51,825 nt of DNA from Methanobacteriota archaeon (lineage in GTDB: Archaea > Methanobacteriota > Methanobacteria > Methanobacteriales > Methanobacteriaceae): NCBI GenBank assembly GCA_023436175.1, contig JAEZKE010000057.1, forward strand, positions 1 to 51,825, given 5' to 3'. Position 1 is the stretch's first letter. Every line of letters starts with the position of its first letter. The position numbers were made by a program, and so were the translations under genes. This document shows positions 28,669-37,686 of this stretch, in pieces. The notes beneath the pieces are model-generated. The model saw only the letters and a list, made by a program, of their open reading frames with translations. It was not told the origin of the DNA and did not search any database.

Positions 28669-29537
28669 ATGTTGTGTCTTTAAAATTGTTAGTGGGGACA
28701 TCAGATTAAACTGGTGTCCATCCTACAAAAACCATTTCAAATCTTGTTTGAATGTCTAAATTTATTTAAATTAGTTAATTAGTCTTAATAAGTTATGCTA
28801 TAAGCACAGCTGTAATATACTAACCTTAAAGCAGAATTTATTTAAAAATAGTTTAGCAATGCAAAATACTTTTTTTAAGATACTTTACAAATGTAATAAA
28901 ACTCATTAAAGGTAGACTTTTTAATACTAAAATACTTTTTATGACATACTTTGCAAGTGTATAACGAAACTATTAACAAATTATTCAAAAAATCCTTCGA
29001 AATTCGTAGAATATCGAGAGTTTCCCATGGCGTCAAAATCTGTTGAAATTTTTAATTTCGATGTTTGCAAATTGAAATTTGCAACCTAAAAATTTATAGA
29101 ATTTTTACATGCTCCTGTTTTGTTGAGGGCCATAGGAAATCAGAGGTCTTCAAAAATTGAAGATTTTTGAGACCTCGAAAGCAAAATTTTCGAAGGTTTC
29201 GTGGCATTCAAGGGCCCCAAACGCTATCAAAACTTCGTTTTGATGCACAGAAAATGCTGTCAAAATTAAAAATTTTGACGCTTCGAAAATCTACGATTTT
29301 CGTATGATTCACATTTTCTCAAGCTACGCGTTTGAGGGCCGTACGAAATTAGAAATTTCGTGGCACTTGAAATCATTGATTTCAGTGCACCGAATGCAAG
29401 TGTTCGAGTGCCCCGAAAAATCAGAGATTTTTTGAGGGTTTATATAATAAAAAAATTTTTAGAAAAATAGTATATTTTCCGACATATAAACAAAATATTA
29501 AAGCACATGAAAACAGATTAATTAAACAGGTGATTGT
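28669..29537. other. 870-bp non-coding gap containing a hairpin array
   Basis: Bases 28669-28997 are plain AT-rich sequence. 28998-29438 is packed with hairpins (described separately), and the last 100 bp leads into nadM. No reading frame was found. The array probably lies in or just upstream of the nadM leader. Confidence 0.5.
28998..29438. repeat. Array of about a dozen triloop hairpins upstream of nadM
   Basis: Clear units: 29143-29176 (GAGGTCT clamp, GAA loop), 29226-29244 (stem ATCAAAAC, loop TTC), 29259-29279 (GTCAAAATT, AAA), 29284-29302 (CGAAAATC, TAC), 29338-29364 (GCC/GGC clamp, ACGAAATT, AGA), 29363-29388 (GCAC clamp, TGAAATC, ATT) and 29411-29438 (CCC/GGG clamp, GAAAAATC, AGA). 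Several have a single unpaired base between clamp and stem. Arms differ in sequence; the shape is shared. Weaker hairpins fill 28998-29110. There are no direct repeats, so this is not a CRISPR array. Confidence 0.8.
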
Positions 29538-30065
29538 TTGAGAGGATTACTTGTTGGAAGGATGCAGCCTGTTCATAATGGGCACCTTCAAGTTATAAAA
29601 CGCATTCTAGAAGAAGTTGATGAAGTTGTAATAGGTATCGGAAGTGCTCAGTTAAGCCATACATTAAAAGATCCATTTACTGCTGGAGAGAGGGTAATGA
29701 TGCTTACAAAGGCCCTAAGTGAAAATGGTATTCCTGCATCAAAATATTATATCATACCAGTACAGGATGTTGCTTGTAATTCTACTTGGGTGGCACATAT
29801 TAAAATGCTAACACCTCCCTTTGAATGTATATATTCTGGTAATCCTCTGGTTCAACGGCTTTTTATTGAAGCAGGAAATAAAGTCACAGAACCACCATTG
29901 TTTAATCGTGAGATTTATTCTGGAACAGAAGTTAGAAGAAGGATGCTTACAGATGAAGATTGGGAATCACTTGTTCCTGGATCCGTTGTAAATGTCATTA
30001 AAGAAATCGATGGAGTTTCTAGGATTAGATATATATCCAAAAAAGAATCTTCTGAATTAATATAA
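29538..30065 (+). CDS. nadM: Nicotinamide-nucleotide adenylyltransferase (archaeal NadM)
   Basis: 175 residues, starting at a TTG. RGLLVGRMQPVHNGHLQVIK contains the nucleotidyl-transferase HxGH motif, and the second motif ISGTxxR is present as YSGTEVRRRM (about residues 127-136). It makes NAD from NMN and ATP in the cytoplasm; archaeal members also accept NaMN. AGGTGAT precedes the start codon. It is followed 25 bp later by the moaE-like gene. Confidence 0.93.
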   Translation: MRGLLVGRMQPVHNGHLQVIKRILEEVDEVVIGIGSAQLSHTLKDPFTAGERVMMLTKALSENGIPASKYYIIPVQDVACNSTWVAHIKMLTPPFECIYSGNPLVQRLFIEAGNKVTEPPLFNREIYSGTEVRRRMLTDEDWESLVPGSVVNVIKEIDGVSRIRYISKKESSELI

Positions 30066-30090
30066 AAATTTAAGAACGTATGGTGATCAC

Positions 30091-30534
30091 ATGGCTCTAA
30101 ATGTGAGGATTATCCAAAAAGATGAAGAAATCGTTACAATTCCTGACCTTATAAATCAGGTTAAAAAAAATCCTAAAATTGACGAATGTGGGGCAGTGTT
30201 TTCCTTTGAGGGTATTGTAAGAGGCAAGGAAAATGAAATAAAAGTTAAAAAAATGAATTTAAGCACTCCTGACATCGGTAAAACTGAAAATGAACTTAAA
30301 GAAATTATAGAAGAAGTTAAAAATAAATATGGAGTAGCTGAAATAGCGGCCGTACATTACGTTGGTGAATTTTACACTGGCGACTCTCTTTTACTTGTAG
30401 TTGTAGCTGGAGCGCATAGAGGTGAAACTTTAGAAGCTCTAAAAGAATCAATAGAACGTATAAAATTCGACCTTGAATTTAAGAAAGAAGAATTTACTGA
30501 AGAAGGAAAAAACATCATTATGTCTGGAGGATAA
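30091..30534 (+). CDS. moaE: MoaE-like molybdopterin synthase catalytic subunit
   Basis: 147 residues. The C-terminal half has the MoaE landmarks: HYVGEFYTGDSLLLVVVAGA, HRGETLEALKESIERIK and LEFKKEEFTEEG, where the Lys acts in sulphur transfer to precursor Z. It forms molybdopterin with a MoaD-like partner (not visible here). A GGTGATC ribosome binding site precedes the ATG. It is probably cotranscribed with nadM. It is needed for the tungsten/molybdenum enzymes of methanogenesis. Confidence 0.85.
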   Translation: MALNVRIIQKDEEIVTIPDLINQVKKNPKIDECGAVFSFEGIVRGKENEIKVKKMNLSTPDIGKTENELKEIIEEVKNKYGVAEIAAVHYVGEFYTGDSLLLVVVAGAHRGETLEALKESIERIKFDLEFKKEEFTEEGKNIIMSGG

Positions 30535-30615
30535 TCTCAAAAGATTTATCCGTTGGCTCAATTGCAAAATAACTGGTTTAAATATGCAATTTAATTAAAT
30601 AAGGAGAACGTAGAT

Positions 30616-31800
30616 TTGAAAAATATAAGGGATAGTGTCCATGGAAACCTTTATCTTGATGAATTTGAGATCAGGTTAGTTGATACTCCCCAAATTCAGC
30701 GCTTAAGGCGAGTTAAACAGTTAGGATTTACTTATCTTGTCTATCCTGGTGCAAATCATTCTCGTTTTGAGCATTCTATTGGAACTATGCATATCGCGTC
30801 CAAGATTGCAGACAGTACTGGCCTTGATGAACATACCAAAAAAATGATCCGTTCATGTGCACTTTTACATGATATAGGGCATGGCCCATTTTCACACGTG
30901 TCAGAAGCTGTCCTTAATACTTCCCATGAATATCAAACATCTAAAGTTATTAGAGAATCAGAAATCTCAGATATACTGTCAGAAATGTTTGATCCTCAAG
31001 AAGTAATAGACATAATACATGGAAAAGGGCCTTTAGGACATATAATAAGCAGCGAACTTGATGCTGACAGAATGGATTATCTGGTAAGGGATTCTTATTA
31101 TACTGGAGTTGCTTACGGGATGATTGATATTGAAAGGCTTGTTTCTTCAATGAAACTTGAGGATAACTTAGTTATCGGGGCAAAAGGTATTCAAGCTGCT
31201 GAATCAGCACTCATTGCAAGATACTTAATGTATCCTAGTGTTTATCAACACCATACTACCAGAATAATAAATTCTATGTTTAGAAGGTGCATTAAATGGA
31301 TGTTTGAGTCAGATGTGGTTGATTCAAATAATATTTACAAGTACGACGATGCAGATATTACTACAATTGCAAGATCCCAGGATGGTTTAATTAAAGATAT
31401 AATAAACAGATTAGATAATAGAAATTTGTTTAAAAGAGTATTTACCATAAAACTCAGTGACTTAGAAGAACCAAAGGATGTTTTCAGGATCAATGAGAAG
31501 AAAATCAAAAAGATTGAACTTGAAATTGCTGAAGATTTAGGTTCACCTTCTGAATATACAGTAATTGACATCCCTGAATACCCCTTTTTTAGTGAAATGA
31601 GGACTCTTGTATCTGTCAGCGGCGAATGTGTAAAATTAAATGAAATATCAAACTTAGTAAGTGCCCTTAAAAATATGAGATTTAATTACGCAGATATATG
31701 CATTTATGTTCCAGAAGAATACGCAGAAAAGGCATCAAGATTCCCATTTGACGATTATCTTGAACTTACAATGCAAAAAAACATTAAAGATTGGTTATAA
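30616..31800 (+). CDS. HD-domain phosphohydrolase (dNTPase-like, SAMHD1/YdhJ type)
   Basis: 394 residues, TTG start with AAGGAG ten bases upstream. The N-terminal SVHGNLYLDEFEIRLVDTPQ is typical of this family. The metal-binding HD set is visible as SRFEHSIGTM, LLHDIGHGPFSH and SELDADRMDYLVRDSYYTG. Family members hydrolyse dNTPs or related nucleotides. The C-terminal third (from about residue 250) is less conserved. It lies downstream of moaE, on the same strand. Confidence 0.88.
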   Translation: MKNIRDSVHGNLYLDEFEIRLVDTPQIQRLRRVKQLGFTYLVYPGANHSRFEHSIGTMHIASKIADSTGLDEHTKKMIRSCALLHDIGHGPFSHVSEAVLNTSHEYQTSKVIRESEISDILSEMFDPQEVIDIIHGKGPLGHIISSELDADRMDYLVRDSYYTGVAYGMIDIERLVSSMKLEDNLVIGAKGIQAAESALIARYLMYPSVYQHHTTRIINSMFRRCIKWMFESDVVDSNNIYKYDDADITTIARSQDGLIKDIINRLDNRNLFKRVFTIKLSDLEEPKDVFRINEKKIKKIELEIAEDLGSPSEYTVIDIPEYPFFSEMRTLVSVSGECVKLNEISNLVSALKNMRFNYADICIYVPEEYAEKASRFPFDDYLELTMQKNIKDWL

Positions 31801-31917
31801 CTTAATTATAATAAATAAAATTACTCATTATGTATATGTTAAATAAATTAAATTTAATTGGTTAAAAATAAACTATTAAAATTAGATTATATACAAAATT
31901 ATAGATGTGTGATAACG

Positions 31918-32478
31918 ATGATCGTAGTTGCTATTACCGGTGCAAGCGGGGTAATTTATGGAGTAAGACTTCTTGAGGTTTTAAAAAAATTAAACAAAGA
32001 TACTGCTCTTGTAATAACCGATCCAGCAAGAATAATTCTTAAACATGAACTCAATATGGAAGAAGAAGAATTAAAAGAACTTACAGATACAATTTATGAT
32101 CCAAAGGATCTTACAGCTTCTATTAACAGTGGATCCTTCAGATTCCATTCTATGGTCATAGTTCCATGCACAATGAAAACAATTTCTGCAATAGCAAATG
32201 GATACGCAAACAATGCTATAACACGGTCAGCAGATGTGGTACTTAAAGAAAGAAGGAAATTAGTAATTGTACCTCGTGAAACTCCCCTTAGATCCGTCCA
32301 TCTTGAAAATATGCTCAAAATAAGCAGAGAAGGAGGTATAATTCTCCCAGCTATGCCTGGTTTTTACCATAATCCAGAAAATATTGATGATCTATGCAAT
32401 TTTGTTGTTGGAAAAATATTAGATATCTTAGAAATCGATAATCACCTATTTAAACGATGGCACAATGAAAATCCGTAA
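31918..32478 (+). CDS. ubiX: UbiX family flavin prenyltransferase
   Basis: 186 residues from the ATG at 31918. MIVVAITGASGVIYGVRLLE is the flavin-binding N-terminus; GSFRFHSMVIVPCTMKTISA and VPRETPLRSVHLENMLKI are conserved, with PAMPGFYHNP near the end. It prenylates FMN to make the cofactor of UbiD-type decarboxylases. An in-frame TTG at 31858 would add 20 unconserved residues and is not preferred. It is followed by cbiT. Confidence 0.9.
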   Translation: MIVVAITGASGVIYGVRLLEVLKKLNKDTALVITDPARIILKHELNMEEEELKELTDTIYDPKDLTASINSGSFRFHSMVIVPCTMKTISAIANGYANNAITRSADVVLKERRKLVIVPRETPLRSVHLENMLKISREGGIILPAMPGFYHNPENIDDLCNFVVGKILDILEIDNHLFKRWHNENP

Positions 32479-32511
32479 CTTTTAAGATAAACAAAACTTG
32501 TAATGATTCAT

Positions 32512-33075
32512 ATGATTCCAGACGATGATTTTATAACCCATAAAAATGTACCCGGGCCAACCAAGGAAGAAATAAGATGCATTGTTATGTGTAAATCAGA
32601 TGTATCACCAACCGATATTGTGGTTGATATTGGCTGTGGAACAGGCGGATTAACTTTAGAATTCGCTAAAAGATCACGTATGGTATACGCAATTGATAGA
32701 AATATAGATGCATTAAATACCACCAAAAAGAATCTTAAAAAACACAATTTAGATAAAAAGGTGAAACTTATTCATGGTGATGCCCTTGAAGCATTAAGTG
32801 ACATTGAAAATTTTGATATTTTGATGATTGGAGGAAGTGGTGGAGATCTACCTATTTTAATAGAAGAAGGCTACAAAAAACTCCCACAAAACGGGAAAAT
32901 AATGGTAACTTCAATTTTGCTTGAAACCCCTGTTGAAGCTATTAAAACCATGAAAAAACTACAGATGGATATTGATGTTGTCGATGTATCCATTTCAAAG
33001 GGGAATATCATAGAAAGGGGAACTATGATGTTTAAAAGAAATCCGATAACTATTGTTACTGGCAAAAAAAATTAA
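32512..33075 (+). CDS. cbiT: Cobalt-precorrin C15-methyltransferase/decarboxylase (CbiT)
   Basis: 187 residues from MIPDDDFITHKNVPGPTKEE, the start typical of CbiT. VVDIGCGTGGLTLEFA is SAM motif I, AIDRNIDAL is motif II, and MIGGSGGDLP follows at about residue 108. It methylates C15 and decarboxylates the ring in cobalamin (B12) synthesis, which methanogens need for methyl transfer and which the ribonucleotide reductase in this window also needs. The frame extends to an ATG at 32503, three codons upstream. Confidence 0.92.
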   Translation: MIPDDDFITHKNVPGPTKEEIRCIVMCKSDVSPTDIVVDIGCGTGGLTLEFAKRSRMVYAIDRNIDALNTTKKNLKKHNLDKKVKLIHGDALEALSDIENFDILMIGGSGGDLPILIEEGYKKLPQNGKIMVTSILLETPVEAIKTMKKLQMDIDVVDVSISKGNIIERGTMMFKRNPITIVTGKKN

Positions 33076-33086
33076 AGGGGATGGCT

Positions 33087-33878
33087 ATGGGAATACAGAA
33101 ATATATGAATAACTGGAGAGTCCGTTTAGGCATAATTTTAATTATAATGGCTGCAATTCTTTATATTACTAATTTCTTACTTTTTAGAGATTTACATGAA
33201 ACCTTATTTTATCTCGATATAGATTTAGCATTTATTCCTATAGAAGCACTTATCGTTGTCCTTGTTTTAGAGTGGATAATAAGTGAAAGGGAAAAAATAA
33301 ATCTACTCCAGAAAATGAACATGGTTATAGGATCATTTTTCAGTGAAGTTGGGACTGAGTTACTAACCGGAATTTCAGAATTTGACTCAAAAACTGAAAA
33401 AATAAGGAAAAAACTTATTATGACTGATAAATGGACTAAAAAAGATTTTTTAGAAGCAAGTGAAAGAATTAAAAATTACAATTACAATGTGTACATAGGA
33501 AAGGATAATCCTGATTCAATACATTATCTTCAGGAATTAAAAACATTCCTTGTAAATAACAGGGAGTTTATGTTGCGCCTTTTAGCAAATCCTAACTTAC
33601 TTGAACATGACTCGTTTACAGACCTTTTATGGGCAGTATTTCATTTAACTGAAGAACTTGAAAATAGATCAGATCTAACAAATCTTCCTAAAGCAGACTA
33701 TAAACATCTTGCTGGAGATACAGAAAGAGCATACGGCTTACTGGTTTATGAATGGTTACAGTACATGGAACATCTTATGGAAAATTACCCTTATCTGTTC
33801 TCACTTGCCATAAGAACAAATCCATTCAACCCAGATGTTTCTGTAGAAATTCAAGATCCTCCAAAAGAAATAAAGTAA
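33087..33878 (+). CDS. Membrane protein of unknown function
   Basis: 263 residues from the ATG at 33087, with AGGGG six bases before it; an ATG at 33081 is too close to that site. Two membrane helices lie near the N-terminus (RLGIILIIMAAILYITNFLL and LAFIPIEALIVVLVLEWIIS), followed by a charged helical cytoplasmic domain of about 190 residues (TDKWTKKDFLEASERIKNYN, EWLQYMEHLMENYPYLFSLA). It follows cbiT by 11 bases and is presumably cotranscribed. I cannot name its family. Confidence 0.75.
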   Translation: MGIQKYMNNWRVRLGIILIIMAAILYITNFLLFRDLHETLFYLDIDLAFIPIEALIVVLVLEWIISEREKINLLQKMNMVIGSFFSEVGTELLTGISEFDSKTEKIRKKLIMTDKWTKKDFLEASERIKNYNYNVYIGKDNPDSIHYLQELKTFLVNNREFMLRLLANPNLLEHDSFTDLLWAVFHLTEELENRSDLTNLPKADYKHLAGDTERAYGLLVYEWLQYMEHLMENYPYLFSLAIRTNPFNPDVSVEIQDPPKEIK

Positions 33879-34189
33879 ACCCCTAATTAGACAGTACTCA
33901 ACTTACATGAATGAAACTAAAACATTAATAATGTATAAAACTAATCTTAACTATCTGACCATAACATAAAAAATTACAAATTATGGTATGATCATTTACG
34001 CATAGTACTAATTTACAGTGAATAACGTAACTTAACTTATGTAATTACTAAAATTACATTTAATCAATGTAAAGCAACGCAAACATGTTTAAAATAACAA
34101 TATGCAAAACTATAAGTTTTAGCAGCGTCAAAATCAGGGATTTTGACAGTAATTTAAACATTTGGTTATTCACATAAAGAGGAGATTAA
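33879..34189. other. Intergenic region with two hairpins
   Basis: 311 bp without a gene. It is AT-rich for the first 220 bases, then carries two triloop hairpins at 34104-34123 and 34127-34147, and ends with a GAGGAGAT ribosome binding site for the next gene. Confidence 0.45.
34104..34147. repeat. Two triloop hairpins in the leader of the 79-residue gene
   Basis: Hairpin one is GC-AAAACT-ATA-AGTTTT-A-GC, including the one-base A bulge next to the GC clamp. Hairpin two is GTCAAAATC-AGG-GATTTTGAC (9-bp arms). Both match the shape of the larger arrays and lie about 45 bp before the start codon. Confidence 0.7.
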
Positions 34190-34429
34190 ATGGAAAGACT
34201 AAACCTCAAAGAATACAGGGAAATGGTCAGTTTTATACTAGATTATAAAAAGATGCATGGAAAAATGCCTGAATATGTAATGGTTCAAGGATATAAAATC
34301 TCCAAGAAAGAGTATATCGACATGATAGAACGCGTTAATAAATTTATACTAGAAATGGGGAGAAATCCGCGGACTGTTGATATTGAACCACCCCGAGAAT
34401 ATGATATAGAAGATAACATTGATTATTAG
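34190..34429 (+). CDS. Single pseudomurein-binding-type repeat protein, no signal peptide
   Basis: 79 residues. The stretch YKKMHGKMPEYVMVQGYKIS, then KKEYIDMIERVNKFILEMGR, follows the pattern of the pseudomurein-binding repeat (aromatic, Gly-x-x-P-x-Y-V, then a repeat start). Unlike the protein at 6704-7948 there is no signal peptide, so it is probably cytoplasmic, or the repeat has another partner. A GAGGAGAT ribosome binding site precedes the ATG. It is acidic and basic in equal measure. Confidence 0.65.
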   Translation: MERLNLKEYREMVSFILDYKKMHGKMPEYVMVQGYKISKKEYIDMIERVNKFILEMGRNPRTVDIEPPREYDIEDNIDY

Positions 34430-34642
34430 CAATATTTAATTATTATTTTTATAGACTTTAAACAGTATATTAAGAGCCAAAAACAAATATTATCATCAAT
34501 TTTTAAGAATACTTCTAATTATTTCTAAAAATTAAGGTTCACTATTCATTTTTAATACAAAGTTCAAATTTAAAAAAGTTAAAATAAGTTACTTCAATTA
34601 CTTAAAAAAGGATATAAATCTAAAAAAAGAAATTTAAGCAGG

Positions 34643-36139
34643 TTAAATAACATTATGTTTTTGCAAGAGCATTAACTCATCTGTATTTAACTTTTTACCG
34701 CTTTTGAATTTTTCATATATATCTAAAGCATGTGCTTTTTCTTTAATATTCTCTTTTGCGGTAGCTTCACTTTCTCTACTTCGTTTTTTAGACCTTATTT
34801 TATCTAATTTTTTGTTTATCTTGCGAATGTTTCCTAAAACTTCCCTTACTTCCTCATGTTTTTTGGAAGCACTGTTTTTAGTTCCGATAAACGTGTTATG
34901 GGCTTCGTCTGCTTTTTTCCTTATTCCATCTATTCTCTGGAAATACTCAAGCATCTGCTCATGGGTAGACTGAGCCTCATCTGAAAGTTCAACAACTTTA
35001 GCATGGTACTCTTCAGACTGTTCTTTAAGTTCCCTGGCTTCTGTTTGGATCTTTTCGTCTTCCTGCATAGTTTGAAGTTTCTTTTGCAAGTCTGTAATTT
35101 TTTTGACCAGTTCATTTTCTTTCTTTATATCAAGAACTTTTGTTTGTATGGTCTTATCAAGCCGTTTAATCTCTTTTTCAATGTTTATTATATCTCTTTT
35201 TCCAGATGCCCATTCCATGCTTTTGAGCTTTTCGTTGGTTTTATCTCTGAGAGTTTTATATTTTTTAACTTCTTCGTTGGTTTTGTCACGTTTATCTCTA
35301 AATTCAATTGCTTTGTTGAGATTTTCTTTAATACTTGCGTTTAAATCATCTCTTACCTGCCTTTGAGATCTGGCTTCACTATTTAAATCATCCCGTTCTT
35401 TTGTGAGTCCATTTAATTTCTTTTCATACTCTCTTTTTTCAGCAAGCAATTTATCAAAGCTTTCTTCTTTAACTGGAGTTTCTGAAACTTCCACATTATC
35501 TTTATTATCCATATTATCTTCAAATAGAGGTAATAATTCTTTTAAATCTTTTTTCTCAATTACAACATCTGCAATTTCCCTTAAAACAGGTTTGGCATTA
35601 AAAGCTATTCCTAACTTAACCATTTCAAGCATGGAAATATCATTTGCACCATCACCAACTGCTGCACATTCATCTGCAGATATATTTTCCTTTTTAATCA
35701 GATCAGTTAACACATCTGCTTTAGAACCATTTACAAGAGGTCCGGTTACCTCACCAGTTAAAACACCGTTTTCTTCATGTAAAGTATTTGAAACTGCATA
35801 ATCGAGATTTAATTCTTCTTTCATACGATTTGCAATGACTTCAAAACTACCGGTTATAGTTGCAATTTTGTATCCTCTTTCCTTAAGTGCTTCAATGGTT
35901 TCTCTGGCTCCTTCCATAAGGGGGATGTCATAGATTACCTTTTTAATATCATCAACTGAAGCGCCTTTAAGTAAAGCAACTCTCTCTTTGATTGAGGTTT
36001 CGAAATCCAGTTCTCCTTCCATGGCTTTTTTTGTTATTTCTGCTATTTTGTCTTCAATTCCTATTAATTTGCCAATTTCGTCTATGGCTTCGCTGTCTAT
36101 AAGGACATTATCAAGATCAAAGGCTATTAGTTTAATCAA
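34643..36139 (-). CDS. serB: Phosphoserine phosphatase (SerB) with a long coiled-coil C-terminus
   Basis: 498 residues. Residues 1-210 are a HAD hydrolase: nucleophile in LIAFDLDNVLIDSE (DxDxx), IATITGSFEVI, and the metal-binding AVGDGANDISMLEMV (about residues 162-176). It removes phosphate from phosphoserine in serine synthesis. The remaining about 280 residues are a charged heptad coiled coil (EKREYEKKLNGLTKERDDLN and onward). It starts at a TTG with GGTGATC upstream. It lies directly downstream of the TATA-binding protein gene on the same strand. Confidence 0.88.
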   Translation of the reverse strand: MIKLIAFDLDNVLIDSEAIDEIGKLIGIEDKIAEITKKAMEGELDFETSIKERVALLKGASVDDIKKVIYDIPLMEGARETIEALKERGYKIATITGSFEVIANRMKEELNLDYAVSNTLHEENGVLTGEVTGPLVNGSKADVLTDLIKKENISADECAAVGDGANDISMLEMVKLGIAFNAKPVLREIADVVIEKKDLKELLPLFEDNMDNKDNVEVSETPVKEESFDKLLAEKREYEKKLNGLTKERDDLNSEARSQRQVRDDLNASIKENLNKAIEFRDKRDKTNEEVKKYKTLRDKTNEKLKSMEWASGKRDIINIEKEIKRLDKTIQTKVLDIKKENELVKKITDLQKKLQTMQEDEKIQTEARELKEQSEEYHAKVVELSDEAQSTHEQMLEYFQRIDGIRKKADEAHNTFIGTKNSASKKHEEVREVLGNIRKINKKLDKIRSKKRSRESEATAKENIKEKAHALDIYEKFKSGKKLNTDELMLLQKHNVI

Positions 36140-36169
36140 AAGATCACCGATATATAATCAAATTTGGAT

Positions 36170-36715
36170 TTAAATTAAATCCAGTTCACCCAGTCTTTCC
36201 TTCGTTTTTTCAACACCAAGCTGGGCATCATCAAAGCTTTTTGCGCCAGTGCATACTACTTTTCCTGAACCAAACAATAATAATACAACTTTAGGGTCTT
36301 CAAGTCTGTAAACTAAACCTGGGAATTGTTCTGGTTCATACTCAGTATTTTCTAAATCTAATGCTACTGCTTCAAGGTTTAATGTTTTTCCTAGATTTGC
36401 AGAAGCAACGATATTCTGTATTTTAATTTCAAATTCTTTTGGTATTTCTGGATCAAGATCTCTCATCTGATCTACAGTCATATGTATAGCTTTTATTGAA
36501 TCTTCAATAGATTTTGCACCAGTACATACTAATTTTCCTGATCCAAATATAAGAGCTGCTGTTTTAGGCTCTTTAAGCTTGTAAACAAGTCCTGGAAACT
36601 GTTCCAGGTTATATTCGACACCTTCTAGTGCCGGAGCTACCTTGGGCAGTTCAATTGACTTTCCAAGAGTTGCAGAAGCTACGATATTTTCAACTTTAAT
36701 TGGTACATCTGTCAA
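36170..36715 (-). CDS. tbp: TATA-box binding protein
   Basis: 181 residues, two direct repeats of the TBP saddle: VENIVASATLGKSIELPKVA with FPGLVYKLKEPKTAALIFGS, and IQNIVASANLGKTLNLEAVA with FPGLVYRLEDPKVVLLLFGS. GKLVCTGAKS and GKVVCTGAKS complete each repeat. It binds the archaeal TATA box and recruits TFB. I place the start at the TTG at 36715, 7 bases from the GGAGG; an ATG at 36721 is only one base from that site. Confidence 0.95.
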   Translation of the reverse strand: MTDVPIKVENIVASATLGKSIELPKVAPALEGVEYNLEQFPGLVYKLKEPKTAALIFGSGKLVCTGAKSIEDSIKAIHMTVDQMRDLDPEIPKEFEIKIQNIVASANLGKTLNLEAVALDLENTEYEPEQFPGLVYRLEDPKVVLLLFGSGKVVCTGAKSFDDAQLGVEKTKERLGELDLI

Positions 36716-36721
36716 GCACAT

Positions 36722-37053
36722 TCCTCCAGGTTTTAATTCATTATCATTGATTTATATTTATAAATTATATGATTTACATTAAAAGTTGTCTTTGTATCTT
36801 TAGGTAATAATTATTAGAAATCATCGAGATAAAAGTACAATACTGATTTAATTTGAAATAATAATATCCAAAAATGCAGTTTACTTTAAAATTGATCACA
36901 CTTGTTTTTAAATTTAATGCGTCATAGTTCAATAAGTTATTGATGCTGATACTTCCAATATTACACTAGATTTATTAACTATATTTATAATAGATAATTT
37001 TATTTATATATGTTTCTTAACATTCCATTAAAATATATCTATAGGTAAGACCA
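36722..37053. other. Intergenic region, no gene found
   Basis: 332 bp of AT-rich sequence between the divergent tbp and the coiled-coil gene. It should hold both promoters; a TTTATATA-like box lies near 37003. No repeats or folds were seen. Confidence 0.4.
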
Positions 37054-37470
37054 ATGATAAGCCCCAAAGTGTATCAGCAACAAATTCAAGATCTCGAAAT
37101 TGAAGGCCTGGTGGTATCTCCAGAAAATACTGAAGAAGCAACAATTCTTTTAGATAGACTTGAAGAAACAAAAAAAATTTTAGAACGGATAAGACATAAT
37201 ATCCGTATAGATATACGAACCATTAGAATGGATTATATAGAAAAAATAAAAGGTATACGTGAATCTTCCAAAGTAATGGGCCTGTACAGTAAACAACGCC
37301 CCATGAAGGACAAAATCAAAGATAAAAGAAAATTAATAGACGAACGTGACTTGAAAATTGCGCCCTATGAATCTCTTGAATACACCTTAGATGAATACCT
37401 GCGACAGATAGAAAGTTTAAAAGTTTACCTCAAGAATTATTCCCGAAAGCACTCCAATGAATTAAATTAA
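37054..37470 (+). CDS. Small coiled-coil protein of unknown function
   Basis: 138 residues, almost all helical and charged: LLDRLEETKKILERIRHNIR, a basic middle (KQRPMKDKIKDKRKLIDERD), and LEYTLDEYLRQIESLKVYLK near the end. No signal peptide or membrane helix. I do not recognise its family; it may be specific to Methanobacteria. A TAGGT ribosome binding site lies eight bases before the ATG. It is monocistronic between tbp and the ribonucleotide reductase gene. Confidence 0.7.
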   Translation: MISPKVYQQQIQDLEIEGLVVSPENTEEATILLDRLEETKKILERIRHNIRIDIRTIRMDYIEKIKGIRESSKVMGLYSKQRPMKDKIKDKRKLIDERDLKIAPYESLEYTLDEYLRQIESLKVYLKNYSRKHSNELN

Positions 37471-37686
37471 TTCGTCTTAGAAAAATAAGTTTATTAATGT
37501 TAATTTTATTATTTAAAATATTTTTTAAATTTACTGATTTTCTATTTATTTTATGATTAGATGCATTTAATGTTCAATTACTGTCTTTTTTGCACTTATT
37601 TAAATTAAAATTCTTGATATATGATTAAAAACATATTATTAAAAATTAATGTATTATGATATTTATTATTTAAAGGAGGCACTTAC

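Noticed and set aside
29120..29340. Copies of the nadM start region within the hairpin array
   Set aside because: TTGAGGGCC words resemble the nadM start TTGAGAGG, but the match is only 6-8 bases and explained by the G/C clamps, unlike the clear copies upstream of the glycosylase gene.
28998..29438. CRISPR array
   Set aside because: The arms of the hairpins differ from unit to unit and spacing is irregular; there are no direct repeats with unique spacers and no cas genes nearby.
35003..35366. Overlapping plus-strand reading frames opposite serB
   Set aside because: They are low-complexity Phe/Ser-rich mirror frames of the coiled coil and have no ribosome binding site.
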